This document shows positions 12,501 to 24,244 of a DNA stretch of 64,000 nucleotides, in pieces. The stretch spans positions 2,914,001-2,978,000 of the forward strand of contig CP021222.1 in assembly GCA_003999685.1 (NCBI GenBank), written 5' to 3'. The notes beneath the pieces were generated by a model. The model saw only the letters and a list, made by a program, of their open reading frames with translations. It was not told where the DNA came from and searched no databases. This DNA comes from Taiwanofungus camphoratus. Its lineage: Eukaryota > Basidiomycota > Agaricomycetes > Polyporales > Taiwanofungaceae. Each line of letters starts with the position of its first letter. Position 1 is the stretch's first letter. Both the position numbers and the translations under genes were made by a program.

Positions 12501-12841
12501 CTCAGCCCTTTGCAGAAGAGGTATCGCAAAATTATGCTTGCGAAGATGGCGCGTCTCAGGGAAGACCTTCAGTGGATTACCCTTTGGAATAAGCTTGCGT
12601 TCTGTCGCATTGTCAGAATGAAACGAGCAAGAATCCCCTCTGTACACTGACCCCTGTAGCTTCCCGTTACGAAAGACCAATCCAGGCGTGCTGCTTCCCA
12701 GTGTAAAGTTGCTGCAGTTAGTGAACCATATTCGACCAGAGGGAAAGCCCATGAGCCCTCTTTTCCCTTGTCCTTGCTCTTTCTCTTTTCCGAGGTAGTC
12801 TCCAGATTCGTTTTTCTGTCGTCGGCAGGCCAACTATCCAT
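9587..12841 (-). CDS. Probable RNA polymerase I core-factor subunit, Rrn6/TAF1C-like
   Basis: This is a large spliced minus-strand gene, likely the WD-propeller subunit (Rrn6 in yeast, TAF1C in animals) of the factor that brings RNA polymerase I to rDNA promoters. The start is MDSWPADDRKTN at 12841 and the stop is at 9587. Blocks seen: WAFPLVEYGSLTAATL near the N-terminus, IPKGNPLKVFPETRHLRK, and propeller-like pieces such as VDITMPTSRRTLAFVIND and GAVYKCS. A final long exon (9587-10642) holds a helical part (FIYQFIPDLREDF). It is followed by a Pro/Ala-rich tail with SQDYMTSTQVLPGPHGGR and a basic end KKKLVKKRVGGF. The last feature, a Gly-Gly-Arg plus Lys-rich C-terminus, is what suggests Rrn6. 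The whole-protein assignment rests on architecture rather than a diagnostic motif. Another large WD protein remains possible. Confidence 0.5.
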
Positions 12842-13037
12842 TCCATTGGTCTAAGGAATTCTTCACGTCTCGGCCACTGGTATATGTAAGTCCTCGTTTT
12901 CTTTCCGCGAGTCCCGTCGCGGCCGCGAGTACAGTACTGGGTACTTAGTCCAGACGAAGGAGCCGAGTCACGAGTCTCTCACGCTTTTCACTCGAAATTC
13001 TTAAGCGCTCATCCTGCTCATTACCTCGACCGAAAGG
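12842..13037. promoter_or_regulatory. Shared divergent promoter region
   Basis: These 196 bases separate the starts of the Rrn6-like gene (-) and the mitochondrial ribosomal protein gene (+), so both promoters must lie here or overlap the 5' ends. A local palindromic run, agtacagtactgggtact, sits near 12929-12946. No TATA box is evident. Confidence 0.4.
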
Positions 13038-14199
13038 ATGCTCAGGTTATGGGCCCTAGGCCAACGTCCACATGTTCTTAGATGTAGATCACTGCATTCT
13101 ACAGTCGTGAACAATGCTACGGCTGCACCAAGTACCTCTTCAGATACGTCTGCGAAATGGTCACCAAATTCTATTCGAACCGGCTTGATCGCTCGGAAAC
13201 GGGGCATGACAGTCATGTGGGACGACCATGGGGCGCGATTTCCAGTGACTGTTCTTCAGGTGTGTCAAAAGAATGCTCTCTTTTGAAGTTGATTCCACAC
13301 TTAACACTTTGTAGTTGGAGAACTGTCAAGTTACTGCGAACATCAAGACCATACGGAAAGATCAGTCAGAATACCATGCCATCCAAGTCGCTGCAACGGA
13401 TAGACCGGCCAAAACAGCCACCAAGCAAATGTTAGGGTATTTTAAGAGAGCGGGAGTGCCTCCAAAGCGCATAGTGAAGGAGTTCCCCGTTACTCCTGAT
13501 GCACATGTGCCAGTGGGTACGCTGTTGATTGTATTTCGTCGTGCAACCCATTCACTGAGGTACACATGCAAGGCACGACTTTATCAGCAATACACTTCGT
13601 GCCAGGGCAATACGTTGATGTTATTGCGAAATCGTGCGTGTAGCAATGTTAATCGTTTGATTTTAAATTTGACGTGATCACAATAGCATCGGCAAAGGCT
13701 TTCAGGGGACAATGAAGAGATGGAACTTCAAAGGTCTCCGTGCCAGCCATGGTGTATCCATCTCCCATCGCTCTGCCGGAGCTATAGGAGCCCATCAGGT
13801 ATACATCGTGCTTGCTTACACCTGTACTACGAGTGACATTCAAGTCTTCAGGACCCTGGCCGTGTCTGGCCGGGAAAGAAGATGGCCGGTCGATTAGGAG
13901 GAGAACGAACGACAACTCAGAATCTCGCGGTTGTGCGAGTTGACAGCAACCTCGATCTAATCTTCGTACGTGGATGCGTCCCCGGTGTCGACGATGCGCA
14001 TGTCATGGTGAGAGATGCGAAGAAAAAGATGACCCAGCTTGCGCAAGTAAACGATGCGAAGGGTATGTTCGACAAGGTACTCCCGAAGGGACTGGAAGGC
14101 TTGCCTTTCCCAGCAGGGACGAAGGAGATGGCTAAGCAGCTCCCGCCAGTCGTTGTCGCTCCTACACATCGCAGGAGCCCATTCATTCCTACTCAATGA
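13038..14199 (+). CDS. MRPL9: Mitochondrial large ribosomal subunit protein uL3m
   Basis: This is uL3 of the mitochondrial ribosome (MRPL9 in yeast numbering), a core protein that reaches the peptidyl-transferase centre. It starts with an Arg-rich, acid-poor presequence ([20 protein letters not shown]) typical of a matrix-targeting signal. After intron 13260-13314 come the uL3 blocks: [18 protein letters not shown] at the end of exon 1, [18 protein letters not shown], and [12 protein letters not shown]. Then follows [20 protein letters not shown], the hallmark uL3 loop, and GAIGAHQ with [18 protein letters not shown]. The final exon ends [11 protein letters not shown] at 14199. The C-terminal extension after [13 protein letters not shown] is moderate in length. 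At least four introns are present. This call is very secure. Confidence 0.93.
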
Positions 14200-15408
14200 G
14201 CACTTCTTTTTCGTATTGGAAGATTGCGAATATCTAGAGCAGCCTCTTCTAATTTGAAGGTACGTTCATTGACCTTCTAGTGGTGTGGGAGGACTCGCGG
14301 CACGTTCGATGGACAAGATGCGGGTTCGTGCTGTCTCTCGAAGATCAAAATTGAATGCCTGAACTCTTTCTAAGTGTCACCTGTGCTTCATCTGAGATAC
14401 GTTTCCTGGACCTTGTCAATTCAACTACTAAAGTTGCAATGGGTCCAGGCCAAAGCAAAGCTGTTGAGGTTGTCGACCTTTGTGTGAATTTCAACTATTC
14501 CACGTGTGCATCACTATCATTTGTATGTGATATCCCAAAGAGACCATCGATGATGGTTCGTCCAAAACACCGTAATCCTTCTTTTCATTATAGACATGGA
14601 CTTACGCTCAGTAATTTCGTCAAATAACCGAAGACCCAATCATCAAGCGGAGACCGCTTGTAACTACTTCTCCCTTGTGATGTCGAGCTCCAACATCGTG
14701 CATTTCAAAATAGCTCTGTCCGCATTACGGTGAGTCTAGGGTCACGGTGACGCCCAAGAACCAGATTGGGTTCGAGGACCTTGATCTTGTACCTGTAGGT
14801 TATGATCAACTTTATTCTATGAATATCCAGGTCCCTTTTCACGTAATCATTCTGCGCCATTTGGACCGCCCGCAACCCACACCGTTGAACTCCTTGCGTT
14901 TTGGCAGCTGACCTTGGTAAGCTCACGATGTTCCTTGGCTAGCTTCTTTACGTCTGTTGCGGAAGAGATCCATCCTTTTCCTTCAACCGAGGCTGCCACT
15001 GTCTGAAGAGGAACGGGTGTCACATACTTATCCGTGGAAGTTGGAACCCGACTGAAGCCAGTCGCTTATCCAATGCCCGCGGTGCTATTTCCCACTGGCA
15101 GAACCCGAGCTGTCAATCAAGCTTACAAGGGGAGCGTGAGTGCCAGTGAATGTGGTGAAGTGTCAGCGAGAACACTCGAGGCCTCTCACTGGGCGTCCGA
15201 TACCGGCGATATCTATGCGATATATGGATCCCCTTCAAGCCCTTCGCTACCAGTTTTCACATGGGAAAGCAGACAAAAATCAAACGAGATGTTGAGCATA
15301 AAGGGCATGGAGCTGCCTAGACCGACACCTGGGCGCCCGAAAACTCAACGCAGGACCCTGCCGATATAAATATGGTGATCTCATTATGTGGACTCGTGCT
15401 CTTCCATC
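14200..15408. other. Intergenic or unresolved region
   Basis: No gene can be supported. Small open frames occur on both strands (for example + 14355-14627 and + 15034-15369; on the minus strand a segment around 14900-14990 reads TDVKKLAKEHRELTK, which looks helical). None could be joined into a spliced model or tied to a family. A decayed or fast-evolving gene is possible. The last part must hold the promoter of the DUF6534 gene. Confidence 0.3.
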
Positions 15409-17531
15409 ATGGCGACACAGGTCACTAAGCTTTATCTTGGAGAGACTCTTGGAGCAATTCTTCTGGGTATAGTTCACATTATTGTCATTCAGCTTGGATG
15501 ATTCATTGGTCATCTAGGTAACATTGTCGCAGCAATGTAAGTCGCTCAAGGAGCCTCGTCGAGTTGCACTCAAGCGCTCATGACCAAAGTTTCTATGGCA
15601 TTACAAACATGCAAACATATATCTATTATGTGCGCAATAGGGGTGATCCATTGGCCTTGAAGAGCTTGGTAAATACCTAAAGTTGCATTTGTCAACCAAA
15701 TATTTATTTTTATCAAATCGGCACTAGGTTTTCATTCTTTGGTAACCCCTTGTTCACAAATGCACCACTCTGAAATAGGCTGACATATTCGTACAGGCTA
15801 TTGGACAGCGTACACTTGGCATTCATCACACATACAGTGTACACCTATACTATCACAGATTTTGGGGATCCGTTGGCAATAACGAAACCTATATGGTAAG
15901 TATTCTGCCAACGGCCCGTATCGTTATGTTTACTCCAGTGATTGTTCCGTGCAGGAGTGTGATTGTGAGCTATTTTACATGTTCAGTGGGTTTGTTCACA
16001 GAGTCGGAAGCAGGCCCAAGTTCTTGTGACTGTCAGCCGAAATTTCACGATTCCAACACATCTGACTAATTTCTTCCACTCAAGTGCCTTAGTGATATGC
16101 TGATAAGAGGGTAATTGTTGTTTATACAAATATGGATTCTAATTTGATTAACACGCTTTGGGTTACAGCTTTTTCTGCCATTGGGTATGGAAGCGTGAGT
16201 AATCTGTTTGAGTAGTCATGTTATTCGGTGGACTCTGTTGCGATTTTCAGTAAGCTTCAGGAGTCGATTCATTGTGGCACCCATTGTAAGTGTTCAGATC
16301 ATTGGTGTCATGTTAATGTGTTTTGAGGAACGTCTACAGGCCGCGAGCTCTCTCTTAGCATTCGGTAAGCGATTTGAGTTGTTTATAGAAAGATGTCACA
16401 TTTGGGATGCTTATTCGTGTAAAAAATCAAGTCGGCGGACTGGGTATGTTTATCTGTATCTCCGCTGGTCATGCTTCACGACCTTAAACCTGCCACAATG
16501 TCAGTCTTCGACATTAAAACGTGCGCATGTGTTTTCTGTATCTCAAGTGTGGCACCAATTGAGGTCTATATCATAGATACACTCAAGTGGAAACTTACTT
16601 TGAAATGTCTAAAGTGTCGGTCCGTTTGTTCTAAGCATTTTATGTTCATGCTTCGTTTAAGTGAAAATCTGGTGCAGCGCCTTTTGTATACCAGTCTCGG
16701 CGCTGCTGTCGTAGCTGATGTCCTTATCGCGAGTTCGCTCTGCGTATTACTAAGGCAGCGTCGCACTGGCTTTCAAAGGTTCGCCATTTGAGTCTAAGAA
16801 CGTGAAGATAGGTGGCGTTTAGCTTGTCCGATAGAACCGATTCTATCCTTCATCTGCTCATGATGTACAGCATCAACACCGGTGCCCTAACAAGGTTTTC
16901 CCTTCCGTTCCAATTATAATTCATCGTCGATTGATGCATCTCGTAGTATCTGTGCAATCTCCTGTCTGATCACTGTAAGCCCTCTCCAACTCATTGCGTT
17001 GCAATCCTGTTAAAACTCTGCAGTATGCACTTATGCCGGACAACTTCATATTCATGGCAATTTACTTTGTGCTTGCCAAATGTGAGCTCACACCACCGAT
17101 GTGTATGGAATCCTCAGCATGTTCATTTTTCTTCACAAAGTGCTTTTGAATTCTCTATTGGCGACATTGAATGCGAGGAAGACTTTGCGAGAAAGAAATG
17201 CGGGAGGTGTCACGACATTCCCTCTGACTCAACTGTCTAGATCTCGCATGATGTCTGATAAGACCGGGGAGCATTTTCAATCCAGCGATAACTCGGTCCG
17301 TCGTATTGTTGATATTGTGTGGAGACCCGTATTCATCACATTTGTTAGGCGCTCGGAATCCAAGTCCATACCTCCGTAGTCACGGAAGATGAATCCATTC
17401 CTCATGTATCAAAGGTGATGTCACCCACTTCCACTACCGTACCACAAGGTCTCATTTTAAGGCAGAAAGGCCGAGACGTGGAACACGTTCCTGTCCTTGC
17501 AATCGAAAGACTCGATTCATTAGCTATGTAG
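15409..17531 (+). CDS. DUF6534-domain seven-transmembrane protein
   Basis: This is a member of the large basidiomycete DUF6534 family of predicted seven-helix membrane proteins, whose function is unknown. The start is ATG 15409 (MATQVTKLYLGETLGAILLG), with a donor right after the GAILLG block. Short exons between introns then carry YYVRNRGDPLALKSL, a block with HTVYTYTITDFGDPLAI (the family-typical YxFxDxL-like segment) near 15830, and the best-conserved piece at about 16675-16790, LGAAVVADVLIASSLCVLL followed by RQRRTGFQR. Downstream, LPDN-like residues precede LLATLNARKTLRE, the loop that closes the DUF6534 domain. The C-terminal tail reads ALGIQVHTSVVTEDES and stops at TAG 17529-17531. At least seven introns are present, and not every joint could be confirmed in frame, so a damaged copy is not excluded. 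Confidence 0.7.
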
Positions 17532-18353
17532 CAGTTTTTGGGTCATTTGTTCTATCTGCGATTTCCCGACATCGACTTCGCAAAGCACTGAATCTTGCTG
17601 TCAGGTATGATAGGATATCTCCGGTCTGTTTGCTGCATGAGCTCGGTGTGCTTTGAGGGTGCTCTCAATTATTTTGTATCTCGCCTTGATAGGCTAACCG
17701 AGTCTTCGTATCGTTGTCCATCCAAATCCTTGATCAATAGCAGTAGAGCAACATCAGTTGTTAGCGATTGGAAACTTTCGGCGGTGTTCCTGTGACATTA
17801 TGTTATATCTACCAAGCTGTAGTACCATGTGAATTGCGAAGCTGTGAAATTAGACCTATAACCTTGGATGTGTTATTGTGATTCGACCTTCGCGTTCAAC
17901 TTTGATGGAGGCAGTCAAGGGGTCGGCTTGATTGTGCCTTCCATAGGCCAGCGGAATAATGATTTGTGTACTACCATGCAGTTGGAGACACGGGTCTCAA
18001 TGGGCATTCCAACGCATCTACCGTTTTTTCGTTGTACATAGACTTCTAGAAGGACGGTAAGCAGTCATCAGCGGTATCTCAGTTGCGATACAGTTGCAAC
18101 AGCATGTTTAGTTGAGGGGACTCTTAGCTAACCTGTTCTACACACCGTTAGCTGTATTAGTTGATATACAGGTTCGTCCAAGTCACCGAGCTCAATATTG
18201 AATGGTTGGGCACTAGTTCAAGGCAGAGAGGCTCCCAAAAGGGTAGTCTAGGTTCAACCGCCTTCATTTTGCCGCGATTTGTTGGCTCCTGGCTTGGCCG
18301 AGTCCAACTTGTCTCTGATAGGCTTTTTTCAAGCCTCTTCACTCGGTGTTTGG
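17532..18353. other. Intergenic region, no gene seen
   Basis: Only short open frames without motifs occur here. The region separates two + strand genes and should contain the 3' UTR of the DUF6534 gene and the promoter of the 5-phosphatase gene. Confidence 0.5.
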
Positions 18354-19853
18354 ATGCCTGAGAGACCGCTTCTGGTTCAAATTGCCTCTTACAACACGAA
18401 TCTACAAGCTGACCGCGGCCTACCGCAGGATCTAGTTGACTGGCTCTCACCGACACTGCAGGCTTCTAGTTCTCATGCGCAGGAGTATCATGCACCAGAC
18501 ATAGTTGCGGTTGGATTTCAGGAGCTCTTACCTCTCCACCTTGGACGTAAGCTTAAACATACTCTACTCTGTTTTGATACTCGACCGTATCACAGTGTCT
18601 GGTCTCTCTAGTCCAATTATCGAAAGCAGGAATGCCTTGATCCTCTCTCAAATCGAAGCGCACTCTCCCAACAAAGAACGATATTCATTGATTGCAAAAG
18701 TCGTCAATGTCGGTGTAGCCTTGCTAGTCTATGGACGGGATGAAGGAGTCGCCAGGAGAGTGTATGACGTACAGACCCAGTGGACGGGTTGTGGGCCGGC
18801 TTACATGGGAAATAAAGGCGCCGTTGGCGTCAGATTTCGCGTAAGCGGAGAAGGGGGCGGGGCAGGGGAAACTTATACGTGCGTACTTTGCCTGCGAAGA
18901 ATCCTCACCCTGAGCATGAATGTATTTGCAGGTTCGTGTGCGCACATCTCACTGCGCACGCGTATCACCTTGCACATCGTATACATGACTATCACCACAT
19001 CGTCGGCACCCTTCTATTCGACCCGCTCCCTGCTTCAGCCCAACAGCTCCCCACAACGATGTACTCTACATCACACTTGTTTTTCTTCGGCGACCTCAAC
19101 TTTCGCCTGGATATACCCTCCTCGGAGTTACAGGTCCTTGAAGACCCCACCAGGCGTGATAATTTCTTGCAGGCCCTATCAAATGAGCAAGAACGGCAGA
19201 CAGTGAAAGAATGGGATCAACTGACGATCGAGCGCGACGTCAAAGGGACGATCTTCAGGAGTCTCAGAGAAGGCGAGTTCTGGAAGTTCAAGTGCAGCTA
19301 CAAGTATCGCCTTGGAGAGGCGGATGAATTTGAGTACGTTGCCAGTGTAGACGACGAGATTGTTTCATATCAGGCTGACATTCACCTCAGCTTGGAACGG
19401 ACACCGGCCTGGACAGACAGGATCATGTATACCACGTACTCTGACTCGCCCGACCTTCCGCGGCAGTCCAATATCACGAATCTTTTGTATACCACAGTTC
19501 CGTCATATACCACATCCGATCACGTAGGTCCCTCTCAGTCGCGTCAACGAATATCGTCTAACATGGCACACTAGAAACCAATTGTATCCTTGCTCCTGGT
19601 GCCTCCCTCCACACCGTCCTCGTCCGACTCTACCCCTCCCGTGCTCCGCTTGCCTGCTGACTACAATCCACAGCCTGACCCTTTCGCAACCGTGAAAAAG
19701 TACACCGGCCGTACCCTCGACCGCCTCATTGGATATTGCTGGTGGTTTCTTACTCTTGTCGGAGCAGGCTCTGCCGTTGTCGGCATCGCCAATTTTGTTG
19801 TTAGCCTTGGACTTTGGGGTTGGTGGAAGTGGAAGAGCCCACGCAATACATAA
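18354..19853 (+). CDS. Tail-anchored inositol-polyphosphate 5-phosphatase
   Basis: This is a phosphoinositide 5-phosphatase that removes the 5-phosphate from PI(4,5)P2-type lipids. Start MPERPLLVQIASYN at 18354; introns 18547-18595, 18879-18931 and 19524-19574 keep the frame. Catalytic motifs appear in order: SYNTN at the N-terminus, VAVGFQELLPL (metal-binding Glu), WTGCGPAYMGNKGAVGVRF, FVCAHLTAH, FFFGDLNFRLD (the GDLNxR motif), ERTPAWTDRI and TTSDHKPIVS (catalytic His). After a Pro/Ser linker the protein ends in a hydrophobic helix (about 19735-19830, WWFLTLVGAGSAVVGIANFV) and a short basic tail. The small size, the lack of a Sac1 domain and the C-terminal membrane anchor match yeast INP54, which sits on the ER. 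A small ER or plasma-membrane-contact enzyme is the best guess. Confidence 0.9.
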
Positions 19854-20010
19854 GGTCTCTATGCTACTCTGGATCTATTTGTTGTGTTATTCATGGTCGA
19901 TGTAAATTACACTGTAGCTGGGCGTACTGCTAGGTGGGTGAAGTACAGCAAGGCTTTAATTTATGGAACACACGAGGCGTAGATGGCCGAAAGGGATTGC
20001 TACCGGAAGT

Positions 20011-22661
20011 TCATGCAGTCGAGACGCGGTTCATGCTGTGTATAACCTCATCCACGCTTGAGGCAGACGGCTTCAACGCCTTCCTTCCCCGGTCCTCTTC
20101 ATCCGACACGATGATCAAAGGTTCCTGCACCTCAACAAGGGTATCCTCGCGAGCGAGGAAAGGGGCCTCGCCAGGCTGCTGGTCCTCCATGTCAACGTGG
20201 GAGGGGTCAACGGGTTCGGTTCGCAGCCGAATGAAGGAGAACAAAATGAACGATGTCAGTAGCACTCCGGCAGCGACGTAAAATATTGCTTTCGGGAACG
20301 TCGCGACCGTCCGCATGTACGTCATTCCGAACAGGAATGGGCCTAATATTTGCGAGCTAGAAATCAGGTTATAAGTATACTGAATCATTCATTGAGTCTG
20401 GGCGTGCGTACCATATTGTCTGTACTACGGCCATGGCGCCAAATAATTTTCCCAGCTCCTTGCCTCCGTTCTTTGTATATAACGCCGAAGCAACGCTATT
20501 GATCGCAGGAGAGGAACCCGAGCCGAACGCACTAAGAACAGAATAGGCCGTGAACACGTAACCGTTTGGCGCAGTCGGCATCAGGAAATACGCGAACGCC
20601 TCGACGACCACGGATACTCGCGCCAAGACCAAGTCAAATGCCGGAGAATGTGTATGATTCGAGGGAGGAGACGTTGACGGAGAAGATGATGAGCCCTCCG
20701 CCGGGTTGAGGGGCTCGTTGGGTTCGACGGGGAGGTGAATCGCAGGTGGCTTGGGGTGAAATATTCTAATCACGACTATACAGCACCGACCCATGAGATA
20801 GAGGAATAAAGTTAGAATCAGGAACATACCAGGCAAAATGAGAGTGAGGTGGGCGGCCCGCGCGGCCCCAAGGATGCTAGTCCAGTACCCAACCTGTCGA
20901 TGGGATGTCAAGACATAATACTACCCTAAGTGCGAAGGCCGCTCGCCTGCTCTGACGTCCAACCAAATGTCAAAGACATATACTGAATCTTATAAGTTAT
21001 TGCGCCCTACGAAAATCACAATTAGCTCACGCTCTTTAGATGACAGTATCTCGGGGCACTTACCATAAGGGAAATAGCGAAACCATATCCAGTGGCAAGT
21101 AAAAGAAGACTCCCATCTCTCCTCTTTTTCTTCATAGGACTTCCTCCCTCGGCAGCGGCAGGGAAGAGCAGCGCGAGAGGAGTGAGGAAGCCAAAAATTC
21201 TGCTCAACCACACCAGCACTCCTCCCTTGGATCTTGAGTGTCTGAGCTGCTCGAGCCGTTCCTCGTGCAGCTTGGCAGAGTCGGCCATCTGCGCTGCTGA
21301 AAGCGACTCCGGAATGATGAACCAGATGCCAAGCGAATACAGGAGGTGCACGAAGGCAGCGATGTAAAAAACGGACAACGCATGTCCGGTGTAGCTGATG
21401 AGCAGGCTGCCGAGAGTCGGGCCGATGCTCATTCCTGTGAACAAGAGACCGAGGAAGAGCGAGAAGACCCGGGAGCTGCGATGATCTTCAGTGTGGAAAT
21501 CATGTCGTGGTTCGCATGAAGACACACCGTGAACTTGTATCAGTACAGTCCGCCATATAGGCATGTATAGCAGCAGTCACCGCGCTCATACCTGTGATTT
21601 TAAAAATGAGTCGCTGGCTTCCACGACATAGATAATAGTAACTTACCGCCCAGTAAACCATCGATAAGGGGTCCACAGACCAAAAACCAATATCCTCCGG
21701 GCAGCACCTTCGAGAATTTGCACACAAGTATGAAGCTGCAATCTGCCCAAAGTAAACCCAGAGCGGAAAAGCCCATAACTCTTGTACGACCGTAGCGATC
21801 TGACATCTGTTGGCTCGAGAGCGTGTGCATCAGTTGCAGTAGGGGCTTTCGTGTGAAGAGACTCACCGAGCCCCACCACGCTGTTGTCAGGCAACCGAGT
21901 ATGCCCGTGCAAGTAGCCATGACAAGTGATAGTTTGGCGACGGCAGCTTGGATGACTGGATCAGACGAACAGAGCTCCCAGCCGTTATCTGTTTGTGCAT
22001 CACACCCAGTCAACTATGGGACTTGGGAAATGAGGCATGCGACATAAGTACCATCGAGGGGAACAAGCGAGGGCAGCTTCTTCATGATGGAGAATAGGGG
22101 GGGCTCATCGTCGCGGTCAGCACCTCGGCCTATCGTGTATTCGGGCTTGTACGCTTCGCACACCAACTGGGTGTATATCTCGATGCGAGGCGCCATAGTC
22201 GCTGACGTCACAATCGAAGTGAAGGGGATAAGGGAGAGGAACCTGTGCCCAAGGTATAAATCGTGCTGCCAGAGAACAACCTGAGAAGGCAAGACTGACC
22301 ACAAGGGCGACGGCCGCTTCCACCAGGGCAGGGTCTGTCTCGATTCTAGGGTGGGTCCCCCCTGTTCGTCCTCGTCCGCTGGAGCCCCCACCGCCTCAAC
22401 GTCGACCTCTGGTTCTTCCTCTACCAGAGTCTGGTCGAGATCATGGCGGTGGGGATGCACGAACTCGTTCAGCAGCTCTACGACCTCGTCGTCAATCGGG
22501 CCGTCAGGGTTGATCAAAGCCTCGGGCCCTGCGGGAAGAAAGAGGACCGACGAGGCGGACGTGTTGCGCGAATGGCGGGAGCGAGACACAGGGCGTCGGC
22601 GAGAGGCCGAGCGCGAACCCGCGGCTGGGCGAAGTGCTGAGTGCTCCCTCGAGCCCGGCAT
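20011..22661 (-). CDS. Major facilitator superfamily transporter
   Basis: This is a twelve-helix MFS permease in the drug/tetracycline-type (DHA-like) group; the substrate is unknown. It starts at 22661 with a long Ser/Arg- and acid-rich cytosolic N-terminus (MPGSREHSALRPAAG), rich in predicted phosphosites. Helix 1 follows (ALVVSLAFSGC region) and then the loop 2-3 signature WWGSLSDRYGRTRVMGFSAL once spliced, which fits the MFS consensus GxLaDrxGRkrvl. The N-half continues through GGYWFLVCGPLIDGLLGG and AIHAYMADCTD. The C-half contains FLGLLFTGMSIGPTLGSLL, the long central loop with KLHEERLEQLRHSR, and TAYSVLSAFGSGSSPAINS. It ends with an acidic tail and TGA at 20011-20013. About eight introns are present. 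It converges with the 5-phosphatase gene, 157 bases apart. Confidence 0.88.
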
Positions 22662-24244
22662 GGTTGCACTGTCGCTGCCTGTACTCCGTTGGGAGTAAGG
22701 AGGTGGGGGCAGACTGCGTGCACTACTCGCAGCGAGGGAGTATATGTACCGACACGCGAGGAGCGTGAGCCATGAGATAGGCAGCTAATTAGGCCTGGTC
22801 GTTTCATGGCTGATATCACATTTGAGTTATCGCTTGTTCCGTGCCGCAGTATGATCTACAAGGCAGAGTCGTTCCGGCCAGATAATTCAAAGGCACAAAC
22901 CTTATCCCTCTCTTGTTCAGACCCTTCGCAGACTTGTCTCAGCACCGGGCAGGCACAAAGCTAACTGCAAGGTATTGGTCCTTTTTCACTTGCGATAAAC
23001 ATGTTCTCGAGGAGGTGCTGGTATATTACTACTAACGTGAGTTGGGGCTATGTATGTACATGTGTGTTGCTTGCCGCTAACGGAAGTCCGCAGTATCCCA
23101 GTGAGAGAACATCTTGCAGAATTGGATCAGACGCCAGCGGCTGTTCTGAGACCGCTTCGCAGTCTTCGCCGGTGATAGACTGTGACTGTGTGTACCTCTG
23201 CAGTACAGGCTCGGTGAGAACCGAACAACGTTGTCGAAGCAACAGTTGTTGCAAATTCATACAACGGCCTGCATGTTCGCGCACGACCATAACGGGGACC
23301 ATAGTGCCCTGCAATGTTGGGGGATTGTGAGTACCTCGTGCGCGTATATTTCTGGTGCAAGTCCTTCTGTGAAGAAATCCAATCCCAGATTTTCCCGTAG
23401 GATGGTCTTGCATACGTCTCTCCAGCCATTTGAGAGGCATCGTGACCAATTCGAGGTAACCCATTTCGTGGAACACGATGCAGCACATGAAAATGGCGTT
23501 CAACGTCAGGACGGGTCGGACATCGTGTTATGGGGTCTCAACGCTGTAACGACTGTTCAAGAATGCAGCTCTTGCGTGTCCAATACCATCATGAAGAGAA
23601 GAATCTGGAATGGAGTGAGATAAGCTGACGCCTATCGTTTGTAATGAGGGACATACGCTAAAGGCATCATAAGCATTGTGTTCGTGATGTCGTGCACACG
23701 TAGTATCACATTTCCAAAGGGCTGTCTATAAATCTCCCAGGCACTCTAATTTCACGGCAGAATAATAGGTAGGGGGTGCTCAGGATCAGTCGACAGTCAT
23801 TCCTTTGTCATAGGAGAGAGTATATAACAGTGTGAGGCCAGCCGACTGGCCAAAATTGCGCCGTCAGTGTAAGTACTTTGCGGGGAAAATGGAGCCATAA
23901 ACAGGAGAATACAATATGGGTATGCACTACCCAGTGCTAGCAGGCTAATGAGAGGATAGAGCGCTCCATTCGATCGAGCACAGACGCTCTCTCCGACAGA
24001 CAACGGTGCCTTTTCAACCAGCTCGGAAAAGACAGAGAGAATGTTGTCGGGCGTGGCCAAGACGTACGAAGGAAGACTCGGATCAGAATATGAATGACAC
24101 CACTTGCCAGAGTAGTGTTGCAAGTCGCTTATCTTATCTTGCGAGGCCGCGATCGCTTCAGATCTTATCTACGTGTTCACTGCGATCTCACTCCATCCAC
24201 ACAAGCTTCACAATTACTCACAGGTCGTCTACGAACAATCGGAC
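22662..24244 (-). other. Unresolved region with a possible unknown minus-strand gene (about 23048-24123)
   Basis: No family is recognised. On the minus strand two stretches look coding. One is around 23800-24123 (SYSDPSLPSYVLATPDNILS, then GALYPLISLLALG before a plausible gtagtg donor). The other is around 23100-23500, with IFMCCIVFHEMGYLEL, KWLERRMQ, and in a second frame GTMVPVMVVREHAG next to TTLFGSHRAC. The alternation between frames at gt...ag-like borders suggests a spliced gene of a fast-evolving fungal family, but the model could not be closed. The first part, 22662-22990, is the MFS promoter side. The last about 120 bases lead into the GMF gene. Confidence 0.3.

Noticed and set aside
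22351-22698. Ser/Arg-rich + strand frame opposite the MFS N-terminus
   Set aside because: Composition is the complement of the disordered acidic N-terminus of the transporter; no independent support.
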